DNA from: Macrolepiota albuminosa
Taxonomy: Eukaryota; Basidiomycota; Agaricomycetes; Agaricales; Agaricaceae
Length of the DNA: 64,000 nucleotides
Assembly: GCA_027475525.1 (NCBI GenBank)
Contig: JAMWFC010000125.1
Span: 739,630-803,629, forward strand
Direction: 5' to 3'
The notes under the pieces are model-generated. The model made no database searches. It worked only from the letters and a program-made list of their open reading frames with translations, and was not told the DNA's origin. Position numbers and translations under genes: made by a program. Positions 23,112 through 34,441 of this stretch are shown here, piece after piece. How positions within the stretch are numbered: position 1 is the stretch's first letter; each line of letters opens with the position of its first letter.

Positions 23112-23780
23112 ATTTATTTTTATTCTGGGTTGCTTTGGGCGAAAACTATGACTATATTTCTACTTTAATTGCTATTTTCTTCGCTCTGCACTGCTATCAG
23201 ATGCATCTTCGCAAATGTGTACTATAATTGTATCCTCCGTAGTTCTACTTGTATATAATTAAATGAAAAAGGTTTTTTAGTCGAAGTTTGCCGGCCGCTT
23301 TGAAACTATGCCGAATGTCTTAGATCAAGCCAGATCTCGAAAGATTCAAAATTTGAACTCTGGTCTCGGACGATCACAACTTCGAGCAAGGCTTATAGAA
23401 TACCACTGTTTCGCGGATTGTACACGCTTTTCCAGAATAGGAATATTGATCAGAGCGAATCTTTGGAAGCCAAGTGGAACCCATAACTGCCCGATGTTTA
23501 TACGCAATTTAGGTCTCCGCCTTCCGAAGAGGATATGATCGAGAAACTTATTGACTTCCTTTACACAGTTACTGCCGACTATCCGTTTTTTTTTTGGCGA
23601 CGCGCATGACAGAAAGACAACTCGGAGGTATCGCGACGCGACCATCCCAGTTGGGACGTGTATGTCTCACGTGATCTACGGGTTTCTGAATCATCATTCA
23701 ACTCTGGGCCAATCATCTTCATACCAGGTGTAGCTATTCCTTTGAACGCGACTCCAACTTGTCCTCAGTCATTTCTGTTT
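23112..23780. other. 3' region of the HMG gene and promoter of the next gene
   Basis: A 3' untranslated region is likely to about 23,270 (TATATAATTAAATG at about 23,255). Open stretches on both strands at 23,308-23,645 show no recognised domain. The SDR start lies 670 bp downstream on the same strand. Confidence 0.35.
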
Positions 23781-24953
23781 ATGGCTCCTTTACCTTACGT
23801 GGTTCCCCAGGTCGATTCTAAAACTATCTTCAAGGCCGATATCTTCAAGGGTAAAGTCCTCTTCTGCACTGGAGGCGGATCTGGGATATGCCGAGGGATG
23901 ACAGAGGCAGTGGTCAGTGACACGTATTTGACAATGGGAACTGATTTGCATGTGCTGAGCTGAGCTTTAGATGCGCCACGGAGCAAATGCTCTGATCGTC
24001 GGGCGCAAGTGAGTTCACCCTACACGATCTCATTTTCCGGAACTACTCTCATGGACCATTGTACAATAACAGGCTTGACAGACTGACTCAGGCTGCGAAG
24101 GAACTATCCGAGGCTACTGGGCAGAAATGTCTCCCTGCCCAAGCAGATGTGCGTGATCCCCAGTCCCTTCGGGAGGCGGTACGTAAAGCCATCGAGGCTT
24201 TCGGGAAAATTGATTTTGTCATATGTGGTTAGCTTTCTACAACAATGAGTTATTTTGAACCCCCCGGTGATATGTTATCTATGCAGGAGCTGCTGGAAAT
24301 TTTCTTGCGCCCATCTCCGGGCTTTCCGAGAATGCTTTTCGTACTGTCGTCGAAATTGATACAGTAGGCCTTTCGACCGGTAATGAATCTTCTTCACTCC
24401 TTATACAATACAAACAGATCGGGACATATAATACGGTTAAGGCTACGATACCCTATGTTAGGGTATCCAAGGGGTCCTATATTCATGTCAGCGCAACTCT
24501 TCACTACAAGGGTATGAGATTCCTGAATCCATTACGAGAACCTGACCATGAAATCAATCTACCTCTGCAGGGACGCCTTTCCAAGCACACGTTTCGGCCG
24601 CAAAGGCAGGTGTTGATGCCTTATCTGCAGTAATAGCGGTAGAAGAGGGTCCCCATGGAGTTCGGTCAAATGTTATCGCTCCAGGCCCAATAGGTAATAC
24701 CGAAGGCATGAATAGACTTTCCCTTAAGTCTGGCGGCAAGTTTGAGCCCGCATACCCTGCTGGGCGTATGGGACATATTGAAGATGTGGCCAATGCTACT
24801 GTCTTCTTCTTTAGTGATGCCGCTGCCTACATTACAGGTCAGGTGTTGACCGTAGACGGTGGTTATGAGCACTTGAGATCAACAATGGTACCCTATCCAC
24901 AGGCCGTTCTGGACCCGGCAAGCATTGCACACATGATCAAAGCGAAGTTGTAA
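23781..24953 (+). CDS. Short-chain dehydrogenase, peroxisomal 2,4-dienoyl-CoA reductase type
   Basis: Six exons (23781-23912, 23971-24008, 24073-24227, 24287-24363, 24418-24511, 24571-24953) give 292 residues, the usual size for this family. Features in order are GKVLFCTGGGSGICRGM (Rossmann TGGGSGI cofactor loop), ADVRDPQSLREAV, CGAAGNFLAPISGLSENAF (the AGNF signature of dienoyl-CoA reductases), and SKGSYIHVSATLHYKGTPFQ. Then come SAAKAGVDALS (catalytic Lys; the dienoyl-CoA reductase subgroup lacks the usual Tyr of YxxxK, in agreement with SAAK here) and SNVIAPGPIGNTEGM. It would reduce 2,4-dienoyl-CoA with NADPH during beta-oxidation of unsaturated fatty acids. The last three residues, AKL, are a peroxisomal targeting signal type 1 variant, which supports the location. 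The upstream in-frame ATG at 23,658 is less likely because homology begins at MAPLPYVVP. Confidence 0.92.
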
Positions 24954-25852
24954 TATACTAGGATATGTAGCACCTTATGGATTTATACCCTGGCGACCTG
25001 AACGCATGTCGCATGTCCTTTGCCATCGCCTGATCGGCGCCACACCACCGTTGAGAATGATGGTTTCGGGCTTGGTGATTGGTTTTCCGATTATATACAC
25101 ACCGCCTTGAGGATCTTCTTTTCGCTTTACTAATCTCCGGTGACAAGGCGATCCCGGAACAACACGAGTCTTGGTCACGGTTCTACCACCCTCGTGGGCT
25201 GGTCATCCGCCGGAAGAAAGGTGGGAAAGACGTCGGGCGACTAATCCTGCGCCTAATATGATTACGATGGTCGCTGATAGGGTCTCAGGCATGGATGAAA
25301 TGTAATCATAGACAGTGTGATTGACTGAGAAGCCGATGACATTCAAACTTGCGGGATGGCTTTGGTGTGAGGAAATACAATACATACAATACGCCTTAGT
25401 GATGATAACAGGTTTCGCACCAGTTCAATTTCCTTTGAAGGTGCCAAATCTGGTTTTGGAGACATTCAAGGGAAAAAGAGGAAGGACTGCGGTGACGATA
25501 ACAAATAGCAGTCCGGATACTACTCGGTATGTTCAGATCCAGAAGGTCTTCTTACCAGCTATGATGGGCACAGACATATCCCAGTGTGGCCTTGGCTAGA
25601 TAGAGGATTGAAAATTCCGGTGATAGAAGTGTCCGTTTGCAGAAGCTCTTACGACATGTTACGCAGTTAGGTAAGGACAAATTTTTGACACAGAAGCTTC
25701 GTAAAAAGACATATCTAAGAACCATACATGTCTGGTGCAACAATCAAGAACATGTCATGATGGTAGTCCATCGCCGGTGACGTGATCAAGTCATGCACAT
25801 GAGAAGCGAAGAAACGCGTCAAACCGGGTATTAGGAAAGGGTAAACATCACG
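24954..25852. other. Intergenic with unassigned open stretches
   Basis: It lies between the SDR (plus) and the WDR24 homologue (minus), which converge here. A minus-strand stretch (25385-25203) reads VIGFSVNHTVYDYI and a hydrophobic segment LSATIVIILGAGLVARRL and could be part of a small membrane protein, but I found no complete model and no family. Confidence 0.25.
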
Positions 25853-28800
25853 TCAAGGCTCGACACTTGCCACCCAACAAAAGTGACCGCAGCCAGCAGC
25901 ACATGGATGTCCAGCAATTTTACTTGGATGAGTTGTTTGTTGTGGGCTTGTCTCGCCCGAATCTATCACGCTGTTGATGGTGCTAATAGTGGAAGCGATA
26001 TCGTCGTCCGTGCTCCCCGAAGGACTCCCCCTCCTGTCGGACTCTGACCTTGTCGTTACGACGCGCATCACAGGTTCTGGCATGTCTACCATAGGCTTCC
26101 GTAGATAATCCTGGTAGCAAGCCTGATGACCGCCGTGACAGCAGACGGAGCACTGAAAAAGCAAAGCTCGGACAGGAAGGCGGCTGAAGTTGAAGATAAA
26201 AATGAATGATGATCATTTTGGGGAAATAGATCTCACCAGATAGCGCATGTGATAGCGGAGGTTTGACATGACAAGCAGTAAGAATAACCACCCTTTACCA
26301 GTTGTCCTAGGATTGATGAACCAGCGGGTACCATGATCGCCTTTTTACAGCGCCCGCAGGAAGTGTATATTATTGTGTCCATCTGTAACAGAAGACTTCA
26401 TCATCTAGTCATTTGCAGGGCAAAGAAACCCCGTACTAGGGTGTTTGCGCGGATGTCATCCAAGCGGCAGTACTTGCGAAGATAAGCAGAACAAGCGTGC
26501 AAACGGCGTCTGGTCAAAAGATCTACATAACAATCAGTAAAATCTTACAGTGTGGTCGAAGGGAACAAGAACCAATGTATGACTCCAGAAAGCGACTTGC
26601 CCTTGATTCTGATATTCCAAGTTCACGCGGGGCAATTATAGACAACATGGCACACATTTGAACGTCACCCTGAACGTTATCAGATTTACAATAAATGTCT
26701 TAGCTGAAATATTACCTCGTCTGCATAATCCTCCAGAGCATCTCGGAGTGCAGTCCAAGCCAACTTGCGCAATCTCTTTTCGTCATCGCTTACAATCTTG
26801 ACATGCCGCTCCGTTAGGTCATTTGGATTGACCTCATCCTCAAGGCCGTTCACAGCAGTTGATTGATCAATGACGGGACCTGGTCCCCGACGACCTTGAG
26901 GAACAATGCGCATATCACGAATGGTTTCTTCTTGTCTCAGTCCGATTTCCCCTTCTTGGACAGGAGCCTCTATAGCTAGAACAGTACGAATGCTGCTATG
27001 TGAGTCCGTTCGTGAGACGGAGGGCGTTGCAGGCGCCGTGAGCGACGCAACAGTCGAGCTGCGTCTACGAGAGTGCATCAGCGATGAATGACGTCTTGCG
27101 GGGCGGGAAACAGATTTTGATATTTTGCGCCTGCAAACAATACTGGATTCTGGGGAGTCTGTGTCCGTCGACCCCGGTGAGGGTGACGAGGAATCGTCCC
27201 CATTTTCATTTATCACCTGACCCTCTGCGCCATTCTCTGCCCATTGATGGTACCCAGCAATACGTGAGAGAGGACTTGGCACGGGAGCATTCCTGACGGG
27301 CAGGAAACCCGGGGATACAAGCTGTGGGAGTCGAGCCTCCTCGTCACTTAGCTGGCCATGTAGATCGCTCTCATCTGACGATGAATCAGAATCATCGAGC
27401 GCGCCTTCACCCACATGGCGTAGGTTGGCCTTATCCGCAGGACTGAGACTTTGAGGGCCTGAAACGGATATTGAAGGGTGCCGTAACATCGAGACCGAAG
27501 GACGTCGAGAGAATTCTGAATCGACATTTCGGGAGCAACCAAAAAAAGAAGAGCGCCTTGGAGTAGTAGATGGGAGGCCGATCGGCATTTGACGCGGAGA
27601 GGAGGCATTTGATGAGGCTGGTGTAATTTTGCGAGATGTAGAAGTTGACGCACTACGCGACGACGTTATGATGGAGGCATGGTTAGGGCTTGCCTTTCTA
27701 AGCTTGGATGATGTACTGGTAGAGGTGGGGTATGAAGACAAGCTGGAGGGGATGGCTGGTGAAGTAACAGCATGAAGAGTAGGTTGTGCGGTGCTCCCTT
27801 TGGTAGGACTGAACACCGCAGGTAAGGTCGGAACCAAGTCAGCCAATGATGCACCAAGCAGTAGCCAAGTCTGAGCCAGTTCCTCTCGAGAGGCCTGAAA
27901 TGCGACCTAAATTGGGTTAAAGCGATATTTTAACAGACACAGGGACTACTACTTACGCGAGCGTTTACTGCACATAGTGTGGGACGATCTTCGCCATGGA
28001 AGACGTAACCCCGGGCAAGTCGGCTAAAGGCCTCAATATTGTCAGAAGGTTCAGCGCTCAAGGTGCCTATGTCCTGCGATACAGGTACATAACAATTGTC
28101 ACCAAGGGTTTTCACCTTGATGTTCTGCTTCTCCGCGAGCACTCGACGGTCAGGAGGGCTGCGAAGAACATCAGCTTCATCAAAACGATAACACCACAGG
28201 AACCGTACATGTCGTCATAGGGGACCTGCCACTCTGGCTCCGAACCAGTGGCGAAGGTTAACGACCCTGAAGATTCCCAAGTTGTAGTGGTGGTTGTTAT
28301 GGCATGTAAGGGTTTGATACAATTGCGTAAATCGATTTGAGCAAAGGTCCCAGACGAACTCTGCGTCCAAATCGCATCGGCAGTGTTGAAAGTAAGGTCT
28401 TATGAGGCTATTAGAATCAACCTCTGGCCCAAAGATAAACGTTTGACCGACCTGTTACACCGCCTTCTATGGCTGAACCAGTCACAGACCACTTAGGTAT
28501 ATAGCACCTTCGTACATCCCAAATTTCTACCGCATCCCCACCGACCGAGGGTTTGTTATCTACGCTACGTTTTTCACTTTCTCCAGCCCCACCGGCACCA
28601 GTAGAGCTATTCTGCGAGAGATCGTGATTAGATCCGGAAGAAAATTCTGCGTTGGAGACGACTGCGAGTTCGCATTCATGAAATGGTCGCCAGACCACGC
28701 GCCGCACGGGGAAAGACGGGTGTAGTGTGTACGTAGGCTTGTTGGGAATGTGCATGACACTTGAGGCGGTGAGGTCCCAAACCTTGACGCAACGGTCAAG

Positions 28801-29961
28801 CCCAGCGCTTACAAGCCACCCCATTCCATTACCGACTGAATCACTCATTGAAACTACAGTCGGGCTTGCGGAGGTCTGTGAATTGCGATTGCACCAATCA
28901 AGGCTTGTAACTGACGCCATGTGCGCGACTGATAATCGATCCTGTAAGCCCCGCTGACCCATCTTGAGATCCCACCGATATATACTACCATTGTCGAGTC
29001 CAACAATGGCGTGAAGAGGTTGCCAGTTACTGGGAGAGAAGGCGACACTGCGTACGGAGGTTGGGTGGTGGACCCTCACCACGGAATGCGCCATGTCTCG
29101 CAGATCCTGAGCATTAATAGTTCGTAAGTAGACGTCCGACAAGAATCTTAGGACAAAAAAGAAGGGAATTACTATCTTTGTTTTGGTAGAGATCAAACGA
29201 TAATTTTGTATTTGATTTAGTGGTTTCATAGAACAAGAAGTTGGCACAGATATTTTTCGCCATGATCGCGAAGGATTATGAGCGAGGCTAATGAAAAGAG
29301 TACTTACCCAAACTCGCATGTCACCATCAGCAGAACCCGTTATGCAATAGTGATGGACAATATGAGACACAGACATTGCATTGATGGAGCGTAGGTGATC
29401 TTTGGATCTTCGCTCTATGTTCAGTCAGTACTTTCATACTCGAATGGCTAGCAAACATACCATACTTGCTAGGACCGGCCTTGTTGATATCCCACATGAT
29501 AAGTTCACCGTTCCTTGCGCTGGTCAATATTTTATTGTTGAACACTTTCGTACCAACATCAACAGAACAACGCATTTTTCTGATCAAAATGACCTACCAC
29601 CGTGGCCCCATGCTACATCTGTACTCGCACTATCGATCTTGAGGCCACTTCCGTCCCATAGATTTCTCGACGCGTCAATGTGATACCCTCCTCGCCCAAT
29701 TGATGATTTATGACCAGGATACGATCTCGAGCCTTCTGAAACATACATAATTCTAAGTGCTTCATATATGTCAGTTGATCAAGCATTAAGAACATAGAAT
29801 AGCTGACATTCTTTCCCGGTCACTGCACACCTTATCCCATCCTCACTTTTCGACATTGCGCCGCCTCCACCGGGCGTTGCCCGAGGAAAGCGAACATTTC
29901 TTGTTGGTCCAGTAATGCCATAGCTCCTAGAGTCGACGTATATGCTAGGATCTCGCTGCAT
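25853..29961 (-). CDS. WDR24/RTC1-type subunit of the GATOR2 (SEACAT) complex
   Basis: This multi-exon gene encodes a WD40 propeller, a long Ser/Pro-rich linker and a C-terminal zinc-binding module. This is the layout of WDR24 (yeast Rtc1/Sea2), a GATOR2 subunit that acts at the vacuole in amino-acid signalling to TORC1. From the start ATG 29961 it reads YGITGPTRNVRFPRATP, ALRIMYVSEGSRSYPGHKSS and WDD-type blades. These include NGELIMWDINKAGPSKY, CITGSADGDMRVW, HAIVGLDNGSIYRWDLKMG, VSAGLDRCVKVWDL and VEIWDVRR. A linker of about 330 residues (27,846-26,700) is Ser/Thr-rich. The end has TSCGRCKKAIM, CLSCQTSAITCAIW, CSVCCHGGHQACYQDYL and HPCAAGCGHFCWV, the paired zinc-finger/RING of WDR24. An apparent frame break near 28,180 disappears with an intron from GTACGG to TTCGCAG. 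An upstream in-frame ATG (30045) exists but lies before the conserved part. Confidence 0.92.
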
Positions 29962-30594
29962 GCTGAGAAGAGGCTGCGTAGGGCAACATGGAACCAGACA
30001 AGAATGATGAAGAACGCGTATGTACTTGTTTGAAACTAATGACACTACTCACCCCGTGTGGATACATCATCCAAGGCCTACTCATTTAATTTTTTTCCCA
30101 GGCCACTATGGATAATCGAAGGACTACGCGAGCCTTAGAATACCTTGTGATAGCTACATCGGGGTTCAGGGGTCTAAACCAATCTTCAGGTATAACGCTG
30201 TTGCAGAAGAATATATAGATCCATCAATGGATGAAAAGTGCAAATGTCATGCAAATGAGAGCGATGAACGCACTGAAATGTACGATTGTCGATCAAGAGA
30301 TTACTCCGAGACCACAAATCTCCATCGATGCACCTAAGAGAGAGAGCGTACGTACATCACACAGTGCAAGTAAGGGTTCCTGAGTCGACTTATCATCACC
30401 ATCTACTACATCTTCTCCTTCACAACAGGTTGCAAGGCTGACCCCGAGAACCTACTCCCGAAAACATGATCAAACTGCCCCCCGTGACCTCTTGCATGCA
30501 GTGCCAGCAAGTAAGTATAAAAATTAACTCACTTCCAATTTCTCATTTTTCCCCGGTCTTGAAACTTTGGGTGGCTACTTGAGCTTCCATTTAC
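29962..30594. promoter_or_regulatory. Divergent promoter region
   Basis: About 630 bp separate the starts of the WDR24 homologue (minus) and the MGQY-type gene (plus). A possible 5'-leader intron of the plus gene starts at GTAAGTATAAAA (about 30,510). No other gene is seen. Confidence 0.4.
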
Positions 30595-31707
30595 ATGGGC
30601 CAATATTTTACACTATACAACCTTGACAACTCCGTGGATGTACCTAACTCCGCTAGCGGCAAGTTTGGGGAGTTCTACTTCAGTCCCATGGAAGGAACCC
30701 GGCTCCTGAGCGCTCTATGGAGTCCTAACGAAAACGAAAAACGGGTTTCGGTACTACCTTTGAATGAGGCAGAAGACTTGTCATTTCCACAACAGTAAGT
30801 ATGCCTCTTGTCCCCCTTTTTGAGTGTCGCTCAAATTTCCTCCAACAGGTCTAACGAAAACTTATCGAAGGGGCTTATGAACCGACTTTCGAATGAAGTT
30901 GTTGGTATAATCATACGCAAAATACTTGATATCTCGGACCTCATCAGTCTCATGGTGACTTGTCAACGTTATTGGGAGTCGGGACGGCGCCATCTTGAAA
31001 GATTACTTGAAGATTCAATCGTTGTCTCGTGGGCTGGTGATCGCCTCATCTGTTTGGGCGGTTACACAGAGATAGATGATTTACCAGAGGGAATGCTGAC
31101 GGACTCAGAGGTAGAGCGTCTCAGACTGTTGTACGACAAATTTTACAAGTCATTGCACGACGCATTACCCCGTTTTCCGACACCGCGTTCATCAAGACCT
31201 ATGCGCCCAATAAGATCATCAGCCAATTTTGTGTATGACTTGCACTACAGACTGTTTGAATCGCGAGGGTGGAAATGGCGCCAGTATGATAACATATATG
31301 ACGTTCTCAAAAGGCTCATTCTTATCACGGACCTGGATCCTGCTGACTTCTTCAATGGGTGTATGGTCTTTCGCAATTTGACAACCAAGGAGTATGTTCG
31401 AGGGGATGCTATTATGGAGGCATGGAACACTCCGGACAAGCCATGGCTTGAAAGAATGGGATTTGAACATGTGTTGTATATTCGAACGACATGGTCTTCT
31501 GATCCAAGCCTCAGTTGTCTTTATGATGGTCCATTGCAAATCCACCGAGGAGTTTGGGCTGGCCATCGATTTGATGTCACGTACATAGAGAGCGTTGCAG
31601 ACAAGGAAGGGGTTGCATTTGATGGTTGGAAGGATGTCACGAAGGAAGTAATTAATGAAGTGATGGAGATATGGGAACTTGAAGGCCTGGCACGGCTCAA
31701 TCTTTAA
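30595..31707 (+). CDS. Agaricomycete 'MGQYW'-type protein with F-box-like region
   Basis: Two exons (30595-30794 and 30849-31707, GT-AG intron of 54 bp) encode 352 residues. The start MGQYFTLYNLDNS followed by GKFGEFYF matches a lineage-specific basidiomycete family whose members begin MGQYW and continue with a conserved SWAGDR(I/L)ICLG block, here VVSWAGDRLICLGGYTE. The segment LMNRLSNEVVGIIIRKILDI resembles the first helices of an F-box, so a role as a substrate adaptor is possible but unproven. No catalytic motif or signal peptide is seen. It is the last gene before the second TE block. Confidence 0.7.
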
Positions 31708-31904
31708 GCAGAATTACATGTGTTGAATGGTATATTTTCATTACATGAACTGTGATGTGTGCCTTTGGCTTTGTATTCAAACTTCTTGAACTCAATGTTT
31801 AGATTCAGCCTCAACTTCACTTCATTTGGTTAAGGCCTTGGTTTTCAAGCTCAATATTGTAGCAGCAAATTTTCTAGTTTAGTGGCTTGGGAGAGAACAG
31901 TGTT
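31708..31904. other. Gene-to-TE boundary
   Basis: This holds the short 3' flank of the MGQY-type gene; from about 31,740 the sequence turns CpG-poor and TE-like. Confidence 0.4.
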
Positions 31905-32265
31905 GCATGCTCAATGCAATGACCATCAAGAATTGCTACCCCCTTCCCTCATCTCTGAGCTCATCAACAACCTCCAGGGCACAAGTTATTTCACTAAGTT
32001 GGATGTCTACTGAGGCTACAACAACATGCATATCTAGAAAGGGGATGAGGGGAAGGCAGCATTTCAGACCAACCACAGGCTGTTTGAACTGCTGATGATG
32101 TTCTTCAGACTCACTAATAGCCCTGCCACCTTCCAAACAATAATGACAACTTCTGGGATCTTATTGCTGCTAGCATAGTGTGCATGTACCTTGACAACAT
32201 TCTCATCTACACCAAGACATTAGAGGAACAGTCTGAAAGAGGGGCATGTAACCTGGGACCTCTTT
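31905..32265 (+). mobile_element. Degenerate Ty3/gypsy reverse transcriptase fragment
   Basis: The plus strand reads TIKNCYPLP, then after a one-base frame change LISELINNLQG, YFTKLDVY, GYNNMHI, KGDEGKAAFQTNHRLFEL, FFRLTNSPATFQTIM and YLDNILIYTKTLEEQ. This is the Ty3/gypsy RT core. The catalytic YLDD is changed to YLDN and two stops occur at TGA/TAG positions, changes of the G-to-A/C-to-T kind. It ends just before an LTR-1 fragment. Confidence 0.85.
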
Positions 32266-32310
32266 GAGGTCTCTTTTAGTATTAAGTGATTAGCTATAGT
32301 ATCTCAACAA

Positions 32311-32712
32311 TGTGAGACTCCTCATTTCTTTCCTCTTTTACTTCTTATTTCTTCTGTCATTTTTTCACTTTACTGTTTCTATTATTTCAACACTATCTAT
32401 TAGTACTACTTTTAACTTTTGAGGTGCTCTGGTTCATTAGCTATCATTCAGACAAGTGTGGCCCTTCAACACCACATACAGACTGCTTCTATAAGCTGAA
32501 GTTTGCTCCTTGTTTGTGCAATTGTTAGTTTAGTTAATTTTCGAGTTTTCTAAGGTTTTGTTGTCCTGTACAGTTGTTTCTCATGCTTCAGAGGTCTCAG
32601 AAGTGTCAATACTGGCATAAAAATCCTTAGACTTGTTCTTTTTGGATTTCTCTCTGCCAGGTGAGTAGTTATTATGATATTGTTAGTATATACTCTAATA
32701 TACTTTGGATCT
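32311..32712 (+). mobile_element. LTR-1 fragment, 3' end missing
   Basis: LTR-1 homology runs from TGTGAGACTCCTCATTTC to CTTTGGATCTTG, including TCAGACAAGTGTGGCCC and the GTGAGTAGTTATTATGATAT subtype segment. The 3' end is cut off, so no target duplication can be read. Confidence 0.8.
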
Positions 32713-33033
32713 TGTAGTACAAAATGTAAGAGATCTCCTTAGCTTTCAGAAAAGAACTCCTTTATTAACCTGTAGTATGAAATGCAAGAGATCTCTACAG
32801 GTTATATGTAAGTTGGTGAAAGTAAAGATCTGTAGAAATATGAACCTTTAGCCTTTAGAAAAAAACTGAGGAATTTCTATATTGAGACAGACCCAAATAC
32901 CACCAGCCCAGCAGTGGCTGAGAAAGAACTATATAGCTGCAATCATTGATGATCACACAAGTAGAAAGAATGAGTGAAAGAAAATGACAAAGATAGAGTG
33001 AACTTGAATAACTAGGAAGTAGTCAGGGGACAA
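32713..33033. other. Short TE spacer
   Basis: CpG-poor sequence with a partly repeated phrase (AAATG(T/C)AAGAGATCTC at about 32,722 and 32,780). No gene is present. Confidence 0.35.
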
Positions 33034-33460
33034 TGTCAGGGGACTCCTCATTTCTTCCTTCTTTCACTCCCTATTCCTTCACTCTCCTTTCATTTATTTC
33101 CTTATTTCTTCTATCATTCTCTCATGTTGATGTTTCTATTTCTTCAACACTATTTGTTAGTACTATTCTCAGCCTTTGAGGTGCTCTGGTTCTTTAGCTA
33201 TCATTCAGACAAGTGTGGGCCCTTCAGCACTGCTTCCAGACTGCTTATATGAGCCAGAGTTTGCCTTTCTGACTTCCAAAGTCCAGAGTTTTCCTGCTTT
33301 GTTTGCGTGGTTATTTGTTTAGGCAATTTTCAAGTTTGTAAGGTTTTGTTGTACTGTACAGTTGTTTCCCATGCTTCAGAGGCCCCAGAAGCATCCAACC
33401 TGGCATAGGGAATCCCTAGACTTGTTTTCTTTGGATCTCCCTCTGCCAGGCAAATAGTTA
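33034..33460 (+). mobile_element. LTR-1 fragment joined to LTR-2 debris
   Basis: The copy begins TGTCAGGGGACTCC and runs to CCCTCTGCCAGG, where it passes directly into LTR-2-like sequence (GATAGCCAGGGTGATTG). Its 3' end has been lost at that junction. Confidence 0.8.
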
Positions 33461-33469
33461 TTATGCATG

Positions 33470-33691
33470 ATAGCCAGGGTGATTGATGTGAACTGAGTGT
33501 CAATTATAGGGTGATAGCTATGATAGTAGGTGATTCTAGAGTCTATGATGCAAGGGCTAGCAGGGGACATGTGTGATAGCAGGGTTTGATGTATATGATG
33601 GCAGTGCTAGTGGTTGTGATGGCAGGCATCAGTGGGGATGTGTCATAGGAGTTGGCAAGGAAAATTCTAGAAAGAGCTCCAGAGTGGCAAC
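33470..33691 (+). mobile_element. Old, CpG-poor LTR-2 fragment, split by a young LTR-2
   Basis: Homologous to the 3' part of LTR-2 (GATGCAAGGGCTAGCAGGGG; GATGTGTCATAGGAGTTGGC), with few CpG. The younger copy at 33,697 is inserted into it. Confidence 0.65.
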
Positions 33692-33696
33692 AGGAT

Positions 33697-34436
33697 TGTC
33701 AGGTTCCGCTGAGTCGGGGGCTTTCCCAGAAAGCAATCGCCCTTACAATGCGGACTTGACCCACAGATACTCAGGTGTCTGGAACTCTGGGGCTAGGACT
33801 CCGGGGTTCAAGACGTGGACAGGGGTAATCCCGGGAGAGGGAACTTGGTCCGGGGGTTTTGGGTGGTGAGTAGCTGGGGGATTCGGGTGGGGGTCGAGTC
33901 GTGAACCGGAGGTTCTAAGACGAGACCAAGTTAGCAAATTAAAGTCGCGAAGTGCGTACCAATCTTAGAGCACACGAGTATTCAAGCGTGCCAGTCAAAG
34001 TGTGCCAGTCAATGCGTACCAGTCAAATAGAGGGCATGCAACAATTCAAGTAACCAAGTGAAAACAGTGTAAGCAGTGTAATATCAAGACTAACGAATAC
34101 AACGGGGAACTATGCTATAAGTACTACGGGACCGGGTCTCGGGGTTCTGGGGTGTCTGGGATGGGTTCCGGGAGTCATTGAGTAGTGGGCAGGGACTGTA
34201 TACCAGGATCGCGTGTGGGGGCACGCGATCAATTGGCGTGGAGGGAGCCGTGATGCATGATGCACATGATCCAATCGTTGATTGGAGCTGGTGGCGGCTG
34301 ATGGCGGTCCTTGATGCGCGTGATGGCGGTGTCAGTAGTCATGATAGCGGGGCGTGTCCTGTGGGGTTGGAGGGAGGGTCCCGGATAGTGTTCCGGGGGT
34401 GTCCCAGGGTGGGTCCGGAGGGGAGGGGTCGTGACA
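33697..34436 (+). mobile_element. Young solo LTR (family LTR-2), CpG-rich
   Basis: A TG...CA LTR, TGTCAGGTTCCGCTGAGTC to GAGGGGTCGTGACA, 740 bp, with an exact AGGAT duplication (33692-33696 and 34437-34441). Unlike all other TE sequence here it is full of CpG. Within it are many imperfect GTGATGGCGG/GATGCATGATG-type short repeats (34,255-34,345). The lack of decay marks it as the youngest insertion in the window. Confidence 0.92.
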
Positions 34437-34441
34437 AGGAT

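Noticed and set aside
26906..27296. Plus-strand open stretches within 26.9-27.3 kb
   Set aside because: They are opposite-strand shadows of the Ser-rich linker exon of the WDR24 homologue.
28140..28230. Frameshift in the WDR24 homologue near 28,180
   Set aside because: An intron from GTACGG to TTCGCAG (minus strand) joins WQVPYDDI to PPDRRVLAEKQ in frame.
34250..34350. Minisatellite of GTGATGGC-type units
   Set aside because: The short imperfect repeats lie wholly inside the LTR-2 unit and are part of its sequence.
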